A DNA stretch of 64,000 nt from Adiantum capillus-veneris (taxonomy: Eukaryota; Streptophyta; Polypodiopsida; Polypodiales; Pteridaceae): NCBI GenBank assembly GCA_014529385.2, contig CM043968.1:124825518-124889517 (forward strand), in the 5' to 3' direction. Under the pieces are notes generated by a model that saw nothing but the letters and a program-made list of their open reading frames with translations, did not search any database and was not told the DNA's origin. Of the stretch, positions 10,691 to 22,230 are shown piece by piece (position 1 is the first letter of the stretch; each line of letters starts with the position of its first letter). A program made the position numbers and the translations under genes.

Positions 10691-11690
10691 GCTCCAAGAT
10701 CCTTCATTCGAGTGGATCTTGTAACTGGTCGAGCACATCCTCTAGGAAACAGGTTTACAATTTATCATAGATCTGACACCACAGTTCACTCGGCCCCAAT
10801 GCAGTATTGTTACACGTGTAAAGCGGACACCGATGTTGGGGAAGATTCTCCTTATATGGATATACTACCTGGGATGACTGAGTCGGACAATGTGGATTGG
10901 GTCCACCTAGCAGCAACCATAGACACTTGGGGAAATAGGGGGATGACCTGCGTAACACCTGAGGGGGGATGAAATGCCACATCTCGTACCCTTAAATATG
11001 CTAGAAGCAATGCATATAGCTTCTGACAAGACTCATCCTAATATAACGAAAAGAACATAAAAATGGGTCCCTAAAGTTTCTTTAGCAACCATAGCCAGTG
11101 CTAAAAGACAGGAGCCTGGTAAGAAACGTCCCATTTGCTCCAAGAAATGTAAGGAAACGTGACAGTGGATCCCTAAACGATTATTGGAAGCCCAAGGCTA
11201 CTATCAAGGAAATGATCAAATCTGGGTGCCAAAACGTAGATTGTGTTCTTACTTGTCACCTGACCCATGCAAGCCCAATCTCGTAGCTCCAAAACGAATC
11301 AACGATCGCGGAAATAAAAAAATCACAAAATGCTACACACCCGTTCCAGAGCTAGTTTGGGTAACAAAGAAAGAACGATTTGTTCCACCTAGCTCAGGAA
11401 GGGGGGAGTCCCATGAAGCTTCTAGCTCCTCATGTAACGCATCCATAGAGGTAAAAGCTTCTCCACAGTCTCCACCTACAATAGTGTACCTCCATGAAGC
11501 TACAAAGGACTCCACACCTCCCAGTGTTCAAGAATCACCTGATGAACCACTTCAAGTTCGATCCTGGCAAAGTACCTTACCACCCTTGCAACTCGATGAG
11601 GCACCTAAGGTAATAGAAAACTACTGGCAAAAATCCTCACCTTTACCAACTGGAACAATTGGTTTCAAAGGGTGACAAGCTCATTTCAAA
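10691..11690 (+). pseudogene. GypA C-terminal region X, copy A2
   Basis: Homologous to the 351-aa ORF X of A1 (59987-61042). Preserved pieces are DTTVHSAPMQYCYTCK, PYMDILPGMTESDNVDWVHL, QGYYQGNDQIWVPKRRL, CYTPVPELVWV, PPSSGRGES and ENYWQKSS. It is spread over three frames by indels near 10690, 10970 and 11180, and the last 15 residues are out of frame. I do not recognise the family. The conserved pieces show what the element keeps in place of RT. Confidence 0.75.
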
Positions 11691-12449
11691 CCATATGATC
11701 TACCCAAGGAAGGGGGGAGTGTTTGATGACAGTCATCATTCACTTGCTTCCCTCTCAACCTTCCTCCGTGACCTCTCAATCTTCCAATCTTAGGGAATGT
11801 ATATATAAAGCCTTATACTCACGAAAAACAAAAATAATAAAGAGCAAGAGCAATTAGCAAACGAGTATGCACAATAAAAGTCAAAACATTGACCCAGACC
11901 TACACATTCACATCCGGTACACTGAAACAGAAACCTGTGTCATAAAACACCTTTGATCCTCATCACTCGAGTGATGGAGGGTAGGTAGGATTATTACAAT
12001 AGGAGTGTTTTTTTTTTAGAGTTTAGTGATTAGCAAAGTTCTTTCTTCCCACTGATGTGCCTCCTAGAGGTATTCTTTGTGTTTCTTAGTGTCTACAGGA
12101 ACGTGTTGCTGTTGTTAAGATTTGGACCTTCATGGGATCTTTCTCTCATCCACTTTTCAAATCAAGCACGATTATCAACGCAAACAGGTGTTTCTTGTCC
12201 ATTAGCATTGCCCCTTATCTTTCTGCATCCATGTTTGTCTACTTTAATTGTGATTGGTAGCATAATAGTCAACATATTTGCTTAGTACCAAACATTAAAT
12301 TCAATGTAATTTTTTGTCATAATCATTGTCTAGGTTTAAAAATCAAGCATTCCGACTAAGCTAGTTTGACCGAGCTAGGTGTTAGAGATCTTCTCTTAAT
12401 ACCATGGGGAATGCCTTCCTAATAACCAATGGTTACTTAGGTTCTTAAT
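11691..12449 (+). other. 3' non-coding region of A2
   Basis: Matches 61043-61795 of A1 at high similarity, starting with GGAAGGGGGGAGTGTTTG. No gene is seen. It stops at GGTTCTTAAT, and the last roughly 0.9 kb before the LTR is deleted compared with A1. Confidence 0.75.
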
Positions 12450-12620
12450 TTCTTCGCGACGAGGAATCCTCCACGACAGCAAGCGTAGAGCGGTGAGTGA
12501 CACACCATCGCCATCTTTGAGCTTACTAGTTTAGGCTTGTTGTGTGCTTAGAGCCATTTGTGGCTCATACACAGTGTATCGGCAAGTTCCTTGCATTGAC
12601 ACGTTCGATAGACGCGCACA
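12450..12620 (+). repeat. 3' LTR remnant of A2
   Basis: Last 171 bp of a GypA LTR, ending GACGCGCACA. The first roughly 420 bp including the promoter are deleted together with the adjoining 3' region. At 12621 the sequence changes to Helitron helicase, so 12620/12621 is the right edge of the gypsy cluster in the Helitron. Confidence 0.85.
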
Positions 12621-14200
12621 GTCTCCATGACACACATTCCCATCACCGATGTGAAGTATCCATTCTACAAATTCTCTCGCAAGTGCACTATTTAAGCCTA
12701 GAAACACACCCATATTTTTTGTTAGCCTCAAAACCTTCATATATTTCCATATGTGTGAGTGATGCAAAGATGCACTCACAACATTTGCACGACTTCCATT
12801 TTGCAGGCAACATGCAACTTTTTTTGAAATCACCCCCAAACAAAAACACCTTTCCACCAAACAATATATTATTTTGCATCACATCTCTTAATGTTTGATC
12901 TAGTGCCTCATAAGCATATCGATGGGTCATTGGAGCTTTATCTCATTTAATCAATGTGGCTCTCTCCAAAAGCTCTACAAGTTGACTATTCACTTTGATA
13001 CTACATGTTGATTCTGAATGCAGCTCTAATAATATTTTTAAACCTTGAGTGAGCAATTCATCCATTGCTAGTGTAATGCTAGATGACGCACATGCCAAAG
13101 CAACCTTTTGTTGACCACGAATGTGAGAGAGCAAGGAATTATAAAGATACGTCTTTCTAGTTCCACCTGGTCCATCTAGAAAAAAAAACATCCTTCTACT
13201 ATGTCAACTGTCTCCATGACTTCATTATATGCAATGTGTTGCCCTTGATTCGAAGAGCTCTCCATTCAATCTGCCAAATCTCTTTGTTCCTGTGCATTGA
13301 ATCTTGTTTCCTCACTTAGCAATCCACCACCACGCTAAACTAAACGTGCACAATCTATGCTAGGCATTCCAAAAAAGTTAACAAGTCATTTTCCATATTG
13401 TTGAAGCATATAATTCAAGATAGATAATGCTTTGTTCTTTGCTATCTCATGGCAAACATGCTCACCAAGCGTACATTTGCTCAAAGCATTAAAAAAGTCT
13501 TCAGAAAGATCTTTGAAGAAATTATTCCATAGAGTACAAATACACAAAGGCTCACAAAACACCAAAATGATCACAAATAATTGTCACAATTGTGGTCCCA
13601 ATCGAGGATGCCTCTTGTAGACACATTGACCATTTGGCATCATTTTGTAGTAGGCCCCTAGAAAGCTTTCTTAAAGGTAGGGCGGTGTGCCACTAAACAT
13701 TCAAAGGTCCTCAAAGTTTTGTGAACCCTTGCACTCATTAAGCATCAATCATAGGTAATGAACCTCCCCAGTTGTAGGAGCAATGTTGTGCATTCATCCG
13801 ATTGTCTCATCCTTTTGTCTATGGGTCCGTAATTTTACATGTGGACTCCGAACCCATTGAGTAGGAAAGTCTATGTAGAAAAAAACATTTGCTTCAGGAT
13901 ACCTTTGATGTGCTACAAACCACTCTGTCAGTGTTGTCTTTCTATTTGCATCATTATTGACTACTCTTGCCAAATTTGTACTTTTTGAAAGCTACCATAT
14001 TTTGAAAAGGAAGATGATCTTGCAACCACATTGTATCGGGCTTCTCATTATGTAGTTCAAATGTATATATCCTCCAAATTGCCTTAGATGTTGATACATA
14101 GCATGCCTCTAGATAGCGTTTAATTCCATCAAGAACACCTTCACCATCTTGAAGCAAAACAGTGGTTGTGTGTTCTAAATTAGAGTGCTCTAAAATACAA
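12621..14200 (-). pseudogene. Helitron H: PIF1-type helicase part
   Basis: Minus-strand remnant of a RepHel protein. In coding order: a region with IKRYLEACYVS and IYTFELH (14157-13954), NNFFKDLSEDFF (13574-13386), Walker A FFFLDGPGGTRKT (13191-13130), APMTHRYAYEALDQTLRD, FGGDF, SRANVVSASL and KVLRLTKNM (12930-12540). The normal P-loop GPGGTGKT has Arg for Gly, and the Walker B stretch reads IK-stop-DKAP where Helitrons have IWDEAP. Several frameshifts are present. The protein is inactive. Its C-terminus is cut off by A2 at 12620, and its N-terminal parts lie at 18974-20176 and 48975-49640. Confidence 0.9.
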
Positions 14201-14477
14201 CATTTGGAGTTAGGGTTTATGACAAGAGTGATTTGTTAATTTGTTGCATCACTGACATATTAATTATGGATGATAGGATGTGTGCCTTGTGCGCGATGAG
14301 ATCTTTCAAAAACAAAAAAATTGTGATTAGCACATACTCAACAACAGTCTCTTTCCCATAGAGCAACTCAAGATCTGTGTTGTCGATCTCATGGTCCGGA
14401 GGCAGTCGATCAACCCCCACAAATAGATATTGCTCCAATTTCACCATAGAGAAGGCAAATATCAAACAAACAACCAC
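14201..14477. other. Unassigned stretch between Helitron and CACTA-1
   Basis: About 280 bp that I cannot place with confidence. A minus-strand open frame covers it (MVKLEQYLFVGVDRLPPDHE), without clear Helitron similarity. It may be a diverged Helitron segment or the damaged left end of CACTA-1. Confidence 0.4.
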
Positions 14478-14499
14478 TAGTAGAGTCTAGCCCACCAAT

Positions 14500-16298
14500 A
14501 TTCGATGCCACATTCCAAGAAGTTGAGATGGAGAAAATGTTGGATGCGTTCTTTGACATGGACCCCATCATTGAAAACCAAGGTGGTGACAACATTCAGG
14601 GCAACACTGCGAATCAACCTCTATCATCATGTCCATATCGATGACATGAGAGCAATGATAAAGAAGGTGAGATGATACATACTCTTGCACGTATGCTACT
14701 TTACATGGTACAAAAATCATAGTTCTCCGTATCGCTTTGGCAATACTTAATCTGCAGTCTGTTTATGGTTGGTCTGACATGAGCATCACAAAGCTTTTCA
14801 GGTAAATATATTGTATCCTAAGTATCAACCCAAATTAAAGTTCAATAATATGATCGTTGTGTCCACTTGTTGATGTAATGACAGGTTGCTCAACAAGCAA
14901 ATATTGCCGAAAGGCAATCACATGCCCCCTACCCGTCAAAAACTAAAAAGCTTCTTACTAACTTGGGCATGGATTACCACAAAATACATGCATGCTCTAA
15001 TGATTGTATACTCTTTTGCAATGAGTATGCAAATTTGGAACAATTTCCCAAATGTGTATCAAACATGTATAGAGAAGACACACAAGGAAAATTTGTCCCT
15101 GCAAAGATTCCTGCAAACACGACATGCATCCACCGAAAGCGAGTGATTGGAAGAACATGTGGCTAGAGAGGGGAGATTCTAAGCCACCCGGCATGAAGAG
15201 ACTCTCTATTTTCCATGAACTCCTATATTGGAGTGACCTACTTATTAATCATTTGCTCGACCCAATGCGCATTCTTAAGAATGTGGGGTAGATCCTATGG
15301 AAGACCATCATTGGAAAAAGGGAGAGCAAGGCCTAAAGAAATGACCTACATATTGTGGGTTGAATGCCCAAGATGTGGCCTTGACTTAAACCAAATGGAA
15401 AGTTTGCTATACCAAAAGTCCATGGGTTTTGAGTCATACAGAGGAGCAACAAGTAAGGAAGATTATATCTTCATTGAAGACTCCTATTGGATGCATGAGA
15501 TGCTTGAAAATGGATTTTACTAGAGATGACAATCTTAGTCGTCTTAAGTCCCACGATTGGCAAAAAATTTTACAATTTATCTTACCAATTTCCATAAAAT
15601 ATTGTCTGACAGATGACATTAGAAGCACAATCTATAAAATCCGTGAGTTAGTGCATTGGATCTCATCAAAAGAGATAAGAAAAGACAACATAGATGCAGC
15701 TCACTTAAATGCTATCAAAGTAGTGTAAATGCTGGAGAAGTACTTTCCAACAAACATTCTTGCCATCAAAATTCATTTACTTGTGCATGTGGTCGATGAA
15801 GTTGCAATTGTTGGGGTGGTCCATAGCAGGTGGATATTCTTCTTGGAGAGATTCATGAATACTTTAAAAGGGTTCATTCATCAAAGGGCTCGCCTCAAGG
15901 GTAGCATGGCTGAAGGATGGCTTGTGCAGGAGTCTCTTGTTTTCATCAGTGAGTTTTTGGGTTCTCTTGGTCCAAAGATGTCTCAAATGTGGACTACTGA
16001 GGTCAACGTCAAGGTGGCAGGGAACGAGCCGCAGGGACAAGGCATTATGAGAAAGATGGATATCACAATGCAAGAAAAGGTTATTGAATTTTGTATTCTC
16101 AACTCGAAAGTCATGCAAAAGTGGCTACAGAGGTACGAAGAGAAAAATCAACAACGCATGATGGATCGCTTGCAATTCAAGCCCAATCATGCCACTAGAA
16201 ACCTTCCTTTTTCAGATCATCTTCAGAAATTGCCAGACTTTCCTACTGGTCGTTGGCTAGATGCAACAATCTCGAAGGCAAAGAGGAACGGAGTTTAG
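14500..16298 (+). pseudogene. CACTA TNPD-like transposase (Transposase_21 / DUF4218)
   Basis: Reads EMEKMLDAFFDMDP, a likely intron (GT near 14800 to AG at 14883), then LGMDYHKIHACSNDCILF, the hallmark of CACTA transposases. The core with HDWQKILQFILPISI (about 15540) and the DUF4218 block IHLLVHVVDEVAIVGVVHSRW, FLERFMNTLKGF, RARLKGSMAEGW (15770-15930) follow. Stops and frameshifts occur near 15160, 15520 and 15727. The KFLFDAPRHPA-type segment expected in the middle is not visible. It acted on CACTA termini when intact and is now non-functional. Confidence 0.85.
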
Positions 16299-16959
16299 AT
16301 TACTGAAGAAGAAGAGGACATGTCAAGCGGTTGCGATTGGCATGTAAATATTTTTGTAACTTCCTTTTGCAAGTCCATATGACACATTAATTTAGTAACC
16401 CTAAATTTGTTTAATTTATGTGCTTGTAGTATCACAAATACAAAGTTTTGTGGTCGCATAGGAGACACTATGGGGTGCAACAGATAGACGAACAAAGGGT
16501 CACCTTCGAGAGTGGGGTTAGGGAAATCTTCGTCCAAGAAAGTCGGAGTAGTGCCATGGATGAGAACATTGAGACTAGCCAGCTTGAATACTTTGGCATC
16601 CAAAACATCTTGAAGATTAGCTTTAGGAAATTTGATATTGTTATCTTTGATGTAAAGTTATTACGCACGGGCCTAATGCAATTGTATGAAAAGATAAGAG
16701 TGGACTAATTCAAGTTAGCTCTAGGCGGGTGTGGACAGATGGTTGAGATACATTTGTACTTTTGCAGCATGGTGAACAAGTTGTGTCCACAATAGATCCA
16801 CTATGGGATAAAAAAGGATGAAAAAGATTTGTCTAACCCGTGTTGGCTCTTTGTTGTTCAAGTTGCTACACAGAGCAAACAAATGTGTGAAGGATTGGAG
16901 GTTGAGGTCAAAGAGCTTCATGACCAAAGTGCACGACCAACGGATGATGTAATTGAGGA
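16299..16959 (+). pseudogene. CACTA transposase C-terminus (DUF4216-like)
   Basis: After a TAG at 16296 the coding trace continues with FESGVREIFVQ, LEYFGIQNILKISF and IVIFDVKL, resembling the DUF4216 domain that ends many CACTA TNPD proteins. It stops at 16706. The rest to 16959 still looks like decayed coding sequence on the plus strand (YVCNLNNKE-like antisense frames are shadows). The assignment is by pattern only. Confidence 0.5.
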
Positions 16960-17900
16960 TTTTGAGAGCTAGAGGTCAGTGTTGAGCAGATGCCTAAACC
17001 TTCAAATGGGTTCCTTTCTGTCACAAATTTACATTGGAGCAGGTTGCTTACACACAAATATTTGGGGAGATGGTCCCTCTAGACCTAGTATAGTCGGTCC
17101 TACGCCTAGGACGAGTGTGCCCCCAACACTAACCGGCCCTACACCTCAATTGAGTGTGCCAGTTACACTGACGGATCGTTCTTCTTTGAGATAAGGTAGG
17201 CATTGTTCCGGAGGTGATGGTTGTGGTGGTAGTGGTTCTACCGATGCGTCCACACCACCGAGAGAGCATCCACCAATATCTTCACTAGATAGTTCACCAA
17301 TTGGCACACCACGTACACCTTGGGGATCACATGAGCATGGTTCTAGAAAGGTGTACAAGACTAGGGACGAGGCTGTTGTCATGGATAGGGTCGAAAAGGC
17401 CATGCGACAGAGGATTTGGTAGCTTTGTATAGTTCAGTTTGGCCACTCTGTGATGGATATTTGGGATGATCACGATGATGAGAAAAAGAATTACATCATT
17501 GAGGCCATTCACAGAGAGTACAGGTCGACAGAGGGTACGATCTATTCTCAAATGTTTGGATCTTGAGTGTGAAGATTGCCACAAAGTCACACCGTCGGTC
17601 AAAGGTGAGAGATAGATACAAGGCCGACAGTCCAAAGCCGGCATGGTTGGCGGTGGAGGAGTGGGCGGGGATTGCATGTGAGACATAGGATAATCCTCAG
17701 AGATTTCAGCAGCAGAGAGATGCAGCTAGAGCACGTTTGGAGTCTACACATCTTGGGAGTGGAGGCTACGATACTCTTCAGCATGAGTTTGTAAGTATTA
17801 TATGTACGCTTTAAATTGTCCGATATGTATATGTTATCAAAATATTTATCTTCTGGTTAATTGTTTGTTATGTAGGAAGTTGTCGTGAAGCACACTCCAA
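16960..17900 (+). pseudogene. CACTA-1 second ORF (TNPA-like, Transposase_24-like)
   Basis: Plus-strand fragments with a Pro/Thr/Ser-rich stretch (about 17080-17330), then VYKTRDEAVVMDRVEKAM, FGHSVMDIWDDHDD and QQQRDAARARLESTHLG. This order, a proline-rich linker followed by a basic helical domain, is usual for the second CACTA protein. Several stops are present, and a GT-AG intron probably lies at 17789-17876. The family assignment is tentative. Confidence 0.45.
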
Positions 17901-18009
17901 CATGCTGAGAGGAGAAATATGGGTACAGCCATGGACTTGTGGCTCTTTTGACCTAGATTCAAGAGGAGGGAGAGGCCGTTAACTGGGAGGCATTACCATG
18001 AGAGTGACA

Positions 18010-18480
18010 TCCTCCATATATGTTTTTTTGTAGTTATGGTCATCTTGATGACCATATTCATTGTATATATGTACAGTTTGATGTTTATGTTTATGGTTTT
18101 GCATTCCATTTACGATTATGGTTATGGTATGGCAATCAAGTTATGGTTATGGTTTTGCAATTACAATATGGCAATCATGTTATGGTTATAGTATGGCACT
18201 TTGGTTATGATTATGGTTTTCAATTATGTTGTGAATTTGGTAATAGTTTTTGAATTGTGTTAAATTTATGGTTTGAGAATCTTCTTGTCGTTATGGTTAC
18301 GATTTTCAAATCATGGTACAATTCTTGCTTGAAAATGTTCATATCGTTATAGTTACGGTTTTCAAGTCATATTTTAGTTATGGTTGGAAAATCTTCATGT
18401 CGTTGTGCTTATGGTTTGGGAGTTGATGTTATGGTTATGCTTTTGGAAACTTGTCATGTTTATGGTTTTGATTTTGTGGT
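18010..18480 (+). repeat. (TTATGG)n-like degenerate array, CACTA-1 3' side
   Basis: About 470 bp rich in GTTATGGTTATGG and TTATGGTTTTGC motifs. The reverse-complement motif fills 20640-20920 in CACTA-2. Subterminal motif arrays are typical of CACTA ends, where TNPA-type proteins bind. Confidence 0.65.
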
Positions 18481-18739
18481 TTTGTTATGCTCTACAATTT
18501 TGTTCATTTGTACTGAATGTACTTCTCGCTCTTCAGCGTCAAAATGTAGGTGGAATGCGATTGCTTTTGCAGTCTTCCTTTGGGCAAAGAGGGTTGGTTC
18601 ATGGTGTTGTAGTACATGCAACATTAGTTGCCAATCCTCTCTACCCATATTTCTTTTCACAAGTTTTGGCACCGGTGTAGGTCTCAAAATATCCATCGAA
18701 ATACATCTTCAAATCATTGTTGAAAAATGTCGCCAAAAT

Positions 18740-18973
18740 CACTATCGGTATGCGTGTAAGTAGCATTGTCCAAATATTATTTTCATTTCAGTGTTTATTT
18801 AGGCGTGTATACCGACGGTTATATCATCCTCTATTTCAATGGACAATATACCAACATACATACTGACGATATGATGCCGATGTGTATACTGACACTTACA
18901 CCGGTGCTTTTTATTTTTAAAACACTTTTTGCCATCGGTACGCGCATTGATATTCACGCGACGTGTTGTAGTG
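18740..18973 (+). repeat. CACTA-1 right terminus and subterminal repeats
   Basis: Ends CGCGACGTGTTGTAGTG at 18973. The last 230 bp carry repeats of TATACCGACGG / TGTATACTGAC / CATACTGACG. The reverse complement begins CACTACAACA, the same first 10 bases as the CACTA-2 left end. Confidence 0.8.
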
Positions 18974-20176
18974 AAACCATTTTATCATAGTGCAAAACAT
19001 TAGTTGGCTTGTACTCAAAAAGTATTAATAGAATGTGAGCATGAGGAAGTCCTCTTTTTTGAAATTCTATCACACTGACATGTCCAATGACATCTCCAAA
19101 AATAGAACCCTGTATAAGCAAATGCATCAAGTCTTTAAACTTATGATAGAAGACTCGTGCTATCAAATGAAGATAATTAGAAGCAAGTTTCCTTGGCAAT
19201 AAGGCATCATCAATCTCTTTCCAGTGTGGATTGCATATGAAAGTTATAAATAGGTTTGGCTTCTCTCACTTGTGTACAAATGCCATGGCCTCTTGATAGA
19301 GATGATACATATGTCGTGGCCCATCCACAAAAGACAAAGGCAAAACTATCCTTTGTTTGACATTAATGGCTCTCACTCCTTCTACCCCAACCATGCCTGC
19401 AAGGCCTTGATAAGCTTCCACATGAAGTTCCCTTTGATTATTTCTCAACCATAGTAGCCTAGACTCCTCCATCGTACTACTGTAAGGATCAACAATGTAT
19501 TGTTGCAATAATCTAGCCCCTCGTAAAAGACACTCTTTGGTGTCATTCCTTACTTATAGCCTAAAGGTAAAATATTTGTTTTGAGTCATAAAGCGTCTCC
19601 TTTCACTATTTTCACCAGCATCACCATCAGAATTAGCATTATCATTGATATTAAGGAGATCTATGTACGGGTGCCAACCATGTTCTCTTCTTGGAAACAA
19701 CAAAATATATAGAGAAGGTGTATATGAGCAATGCAAGTTAGAAATAATTTTAAAACCTTTGTGATATTGCAATAAAATATCATGATGCCCCACGTTTCTT
19801 TCATCTCCATATCCATGTGCGATTGGTGCAACTTCTGAACCATGTGGTGCTAAGTATTGCCAACCATTTGAACTTCAGTAATTACCATATGGACCTCATG
19901 TATTCTAGAACCTTGCATCATTCTCATGGCATGACAAAAGGCATTTTCATACGGGTTCTCACAATGTATCATCGTCTGCAAACTTTGCAAAACATCTCTA
20001 TCTACATTTGTACATCATGTAATCTATTATTCAACTCATTCTCTGTGTCAAAAAAGTATAATTGTGCAAAGCCGGGGATTTGATCTATTTTTTCCCCCAA
20101 AATCATAGGCCCAATGTCATAGTAGACAAATCCATGAAATTCAAACGTGTATAAACCTCTCTCGAGTGAACTGCTC
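18974..20176 (-). pseudogene. Helitron H: Helitron_like_N (Rep-type) part
   Basis: Minus strand in coding order: FEFHGFVYYDIGPMIL and QLYFFDTENELNNRLHD (about 20160-20000), YIVDPYSSTMEESRLLWLRNNQ (19508-19440), IVLPLSFVDGPRHM and VIEFQKRGLPHAHILLIL (19100-19040). These are standard landmarks of the plant Helitron N-terminal replication domain. The HUH-type Tyr region is not clear. Stops and frameshifts are many. It continues upstream at 48975 across the C2 insertion and downstream at about 14200 across CACTA-1. Confidence 0.9.
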
Positions 20177-20181
20177 ATCTA

Positions 20182-20209
20182 TGTTGGCGGATACGCTGCG
20201 ACGGATGCG
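20182..20209 (-). repeat. Outer stub of the C2 3' LTR
   Basis: 28 bp starting TGTTGGCGGATACG, matching the start of the complete C2 LTR at 47908. The LTR resumes at 37534 after CACTA-2. Confidence 0.85.
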
Positions 20210-20500
20210 CACTACAACAAAAAAGGTGTCATCGATGTATATATCGACGCTTGACGTCGCTATCTGCGTCCCTGTAAAACTATCGGAATCTGCATCGATA
20301 TATGCGTGGAAAGGATTTATTTGCGACGCAGATAGCGACGAAAATATAGATGCAGATATAGACGCATATATCAACGACCAGAACATAAAAAAGTTTCTTG
20401 GGTAGAGGACAGGTAGCCTGGCCTGTGCCCAGTGAAAAGATGGACACAGCCACCACAGCCAGACTTCCTGCCCTCTGCCCAAGAAAGCGAGCAGCACCAA
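20210..20500 (+). repeat. CACTA-2 left terminus with two inverted repeats
   Basis: A perfect 16-bp inverted repeat CGTCGCTATCTGCGTC (20255-20270 with 20325-20340) and a second, 20-bp with two mismatches, starting TTTCTTGGG (20394-20413 with 20467-20486). TATATCGACG subterminal motifs lie between. Confidence 0.85.
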
Positions 20501-20639
20501 AATTAACCGTGCTCCCGCAAAAATTTCGGCAAAGTTTCCTTTGTTTTTACATAAACTTTTCAAAAAAAACCATATCATGTATACGCCTCCTACATGCTAT
20601 CCATGTAGGATCTCACATGAGATTTAAGGCCAATGAAAG

Positions 20640-20920
20640 AAATGAAATGAACTTTGTGCAAAACCATAACCGTACCAACTTAAAACCATAACCATAACGA
20701 ACTTAATTTGTGCAAAATCATAACCAAATTAAAAACATAACCGGCCATAATCATATTGAACAAAACCATAATGCAAATAACCATAACCATAAACAAAACA
20801 ATAACCATAGGCATAACCCAAAAGTTAAACATAACCATAAACAAAACAATAACCATAACCATAACCATGTCTATACAAGAATAGGAGAAATAACCATGTC
20901 TATACAATGACAATGACAAT
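20640..20920 (+). repeat. (AACCAT)n-like array in CACTA-2
   Basis: About 280 bp of degenerate AACCATAACCATAA with CAAAACCATAA variants, the reverse complement of the motif at 18010-18480 in CACTA-1. It is not the plant telomere repeat. Confidence 0.75.
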
Positions 20921-21116
20921 AACCATAACTAGGAGCTCTTGCCCTCCAGGAGGTCTTGCCCTTCAAATACTTGTTTATTTCTTGGAGCAACTTGAACCAC
21001 AAACCACCATTGTCGCTCTCGAGGGTCCGGTGCAAAGACCACTTGATCGCAATGTTCGGGGCTAGCTCTTCCTCTTCTAGAGATATGGGTTCTCCGAATT
21101 GTCGAGCTGCTCTCAC
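20871..21116 (-). CDS. Unrecognised ORF fragment in CACTA-2
   Basis: An 81-codon open minus-strand frame. Its first 50 residues look like ordinary coding sequence (GEPISLEEEELAPNIAIKW, FKLLQEINKYLKGK). I do not recognise the family. It could be an exon of a CACTA protein or captured host sequence. Its last part overlaps the AACCAT array and is probably not coding. Confidence 0.3.
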   Translation of the reverse strand: MRAARQFGEPISLEEEELAPNIAIKWSLHRTLESDNGGLWFKLLQEINKYLKGKTSWRARAPSYGYCHCHCIDMVISPILV

Positions 21117-22230
21117 TGTCTTGACATTGCCTAAAGACTACCTAATCGACTACGGATGGTTCGGTAACCATAGAATCAGTTTCCGAAGTCTGTTTGCGTT
21201 TTTTCGTAGAAAAACGTAATCGAATTTGACCTACGGCTTGTGTATTTGGCGTTTCTTCTGTCCATTTGACCTACGACTTGCCATACATGCTCTTGACATT
21301 GCTTTAAGACTACCTAATGGACTACGGATGGTTTCAGTAGGCATAGAAGTCATTTCTGAAATCTGTTTGCGTTTTTCCATAGAAAAACGCAACCGGATTT
21401 GACCTACGGCTTGTGTATTTGGCGTTAATTCAAACCCATTGACCTACGGCTTTCCATACATGCTCTTAACATTGCTTTAAGACTACTTAATGGACTACGG
21501 ATGGTTTCGGTAGGCATAGAAGCCATTTCCGAAGTCCGTTTGCGTTTTTCCATAGAAAAACGCAACCGGATTTGACCTACAACTTATGTATTTGGCGTTT
21601 CTTATATCCGTTTGACCTACCACTTTTCATACGCGCTCTTGATATTGCTTAAAGACTACCTAATCGACTACGGATGGTTTCGATAACTGTAGAATCAGTT
21701 TTCGAAGTCTGTTTGCGTTTTATCATAAAAAAAGGCAACCGGATTTGACCTACAGCTTGTGTATTTGGCGTTTCTTCTGTTCGTTTGACATACGGCTTGT
21801 CATACGCGCTCTTGAAATTTGCTAAAGACTACCTAATGGACTACGGATGGTTTCAGTAGGCATAGAATCAGTTTCCGAAGATCGTCTGCGTTTTTTCGTA
21901 GAAAAACGTAACTTGATTTGACATACGGCTTGTGTATTTGACGTTTCTTCTGTCCGTTTGACCTACGGCTTGCCATACACGCTCTTGACATTGCCTTAAG
22001 ACTACCTAATGGCCTACGGATAGTTTCGGTAGGCATAGAAGTCATTTTCGAAGTTCGTTTGCGTTTTTCCGTAGAAAAACGCAACCGGATTTGACCTACG
22101 ACGTAGAAGCCGTTTATGAAGTCCGTTTGCGTTTTTCCGTAGAAAAATCCAACCGGACTTAAAAAACGGCTTGTATTTTGGGAGTTTCTTCTATCCGTTT
22201 GACCTACGGCTTGTTATATGCCCCCGCGCA
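21113..22230 (+). repeat. 173-bp tandem array in CACTA-2
   Basis: Six full units and a partial one, starts near 21113, 21288, 21463, 21635, 21808 and 21980. Each has CTCTTGACATTGC, GACTACCTAATGGACTACGG and TGACCTACGGCTTG. Each unit also holds TGCGTTTTT followed closely by AAAAACGCA, able to form a short hairpin. Units differ at several sites, so the array is not brand new. Confidence 0.9.

Larger units (their letters stand above)
14478..18973 (+). mobile_element. CACTA-1 transposon inserted in the Helitron
   Basis: A plus-strand CACTA (En/Spm) element. Its right terminus GTTGTAGTG ends at 18973, and Helitron Rep sequence resumes at 18974. It codes for a TNPD-like transposase (14500-16710), a second ORF region (16960-17900), and a repeat-rich 3' end. 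The left terminus is not certain: a CACTA at 14475 is not followed by sequence matching the right terminal repeat. The left end is probably eroded or deleted. It separates two parts of one Helitron gene, so it is younger than H. Confidence 0.75.

Noticed and set aside
14475-14480. CACTA at 14475 as left terminus of CACTA-1
   Set aside because: The following bases (GTAGAGTCTAG) do not match the reverse complement of the right terminus (CACTACAACACG), and the 3-bp flanks AAC and AAA differ.
16295-17784. Minus-strand ORFs across CACTA-1
   Set aside because: Plus-strand fragments carry the transposase motifs. The minus frames are chance openings.
20640-20920. Interstitial telomere repeat
   Set aside because: The motif is AACCAT / CAAAACCATAA, not the plant telomere unit CCCTAAA, and it lies at a fixed distance from a CACTA end.
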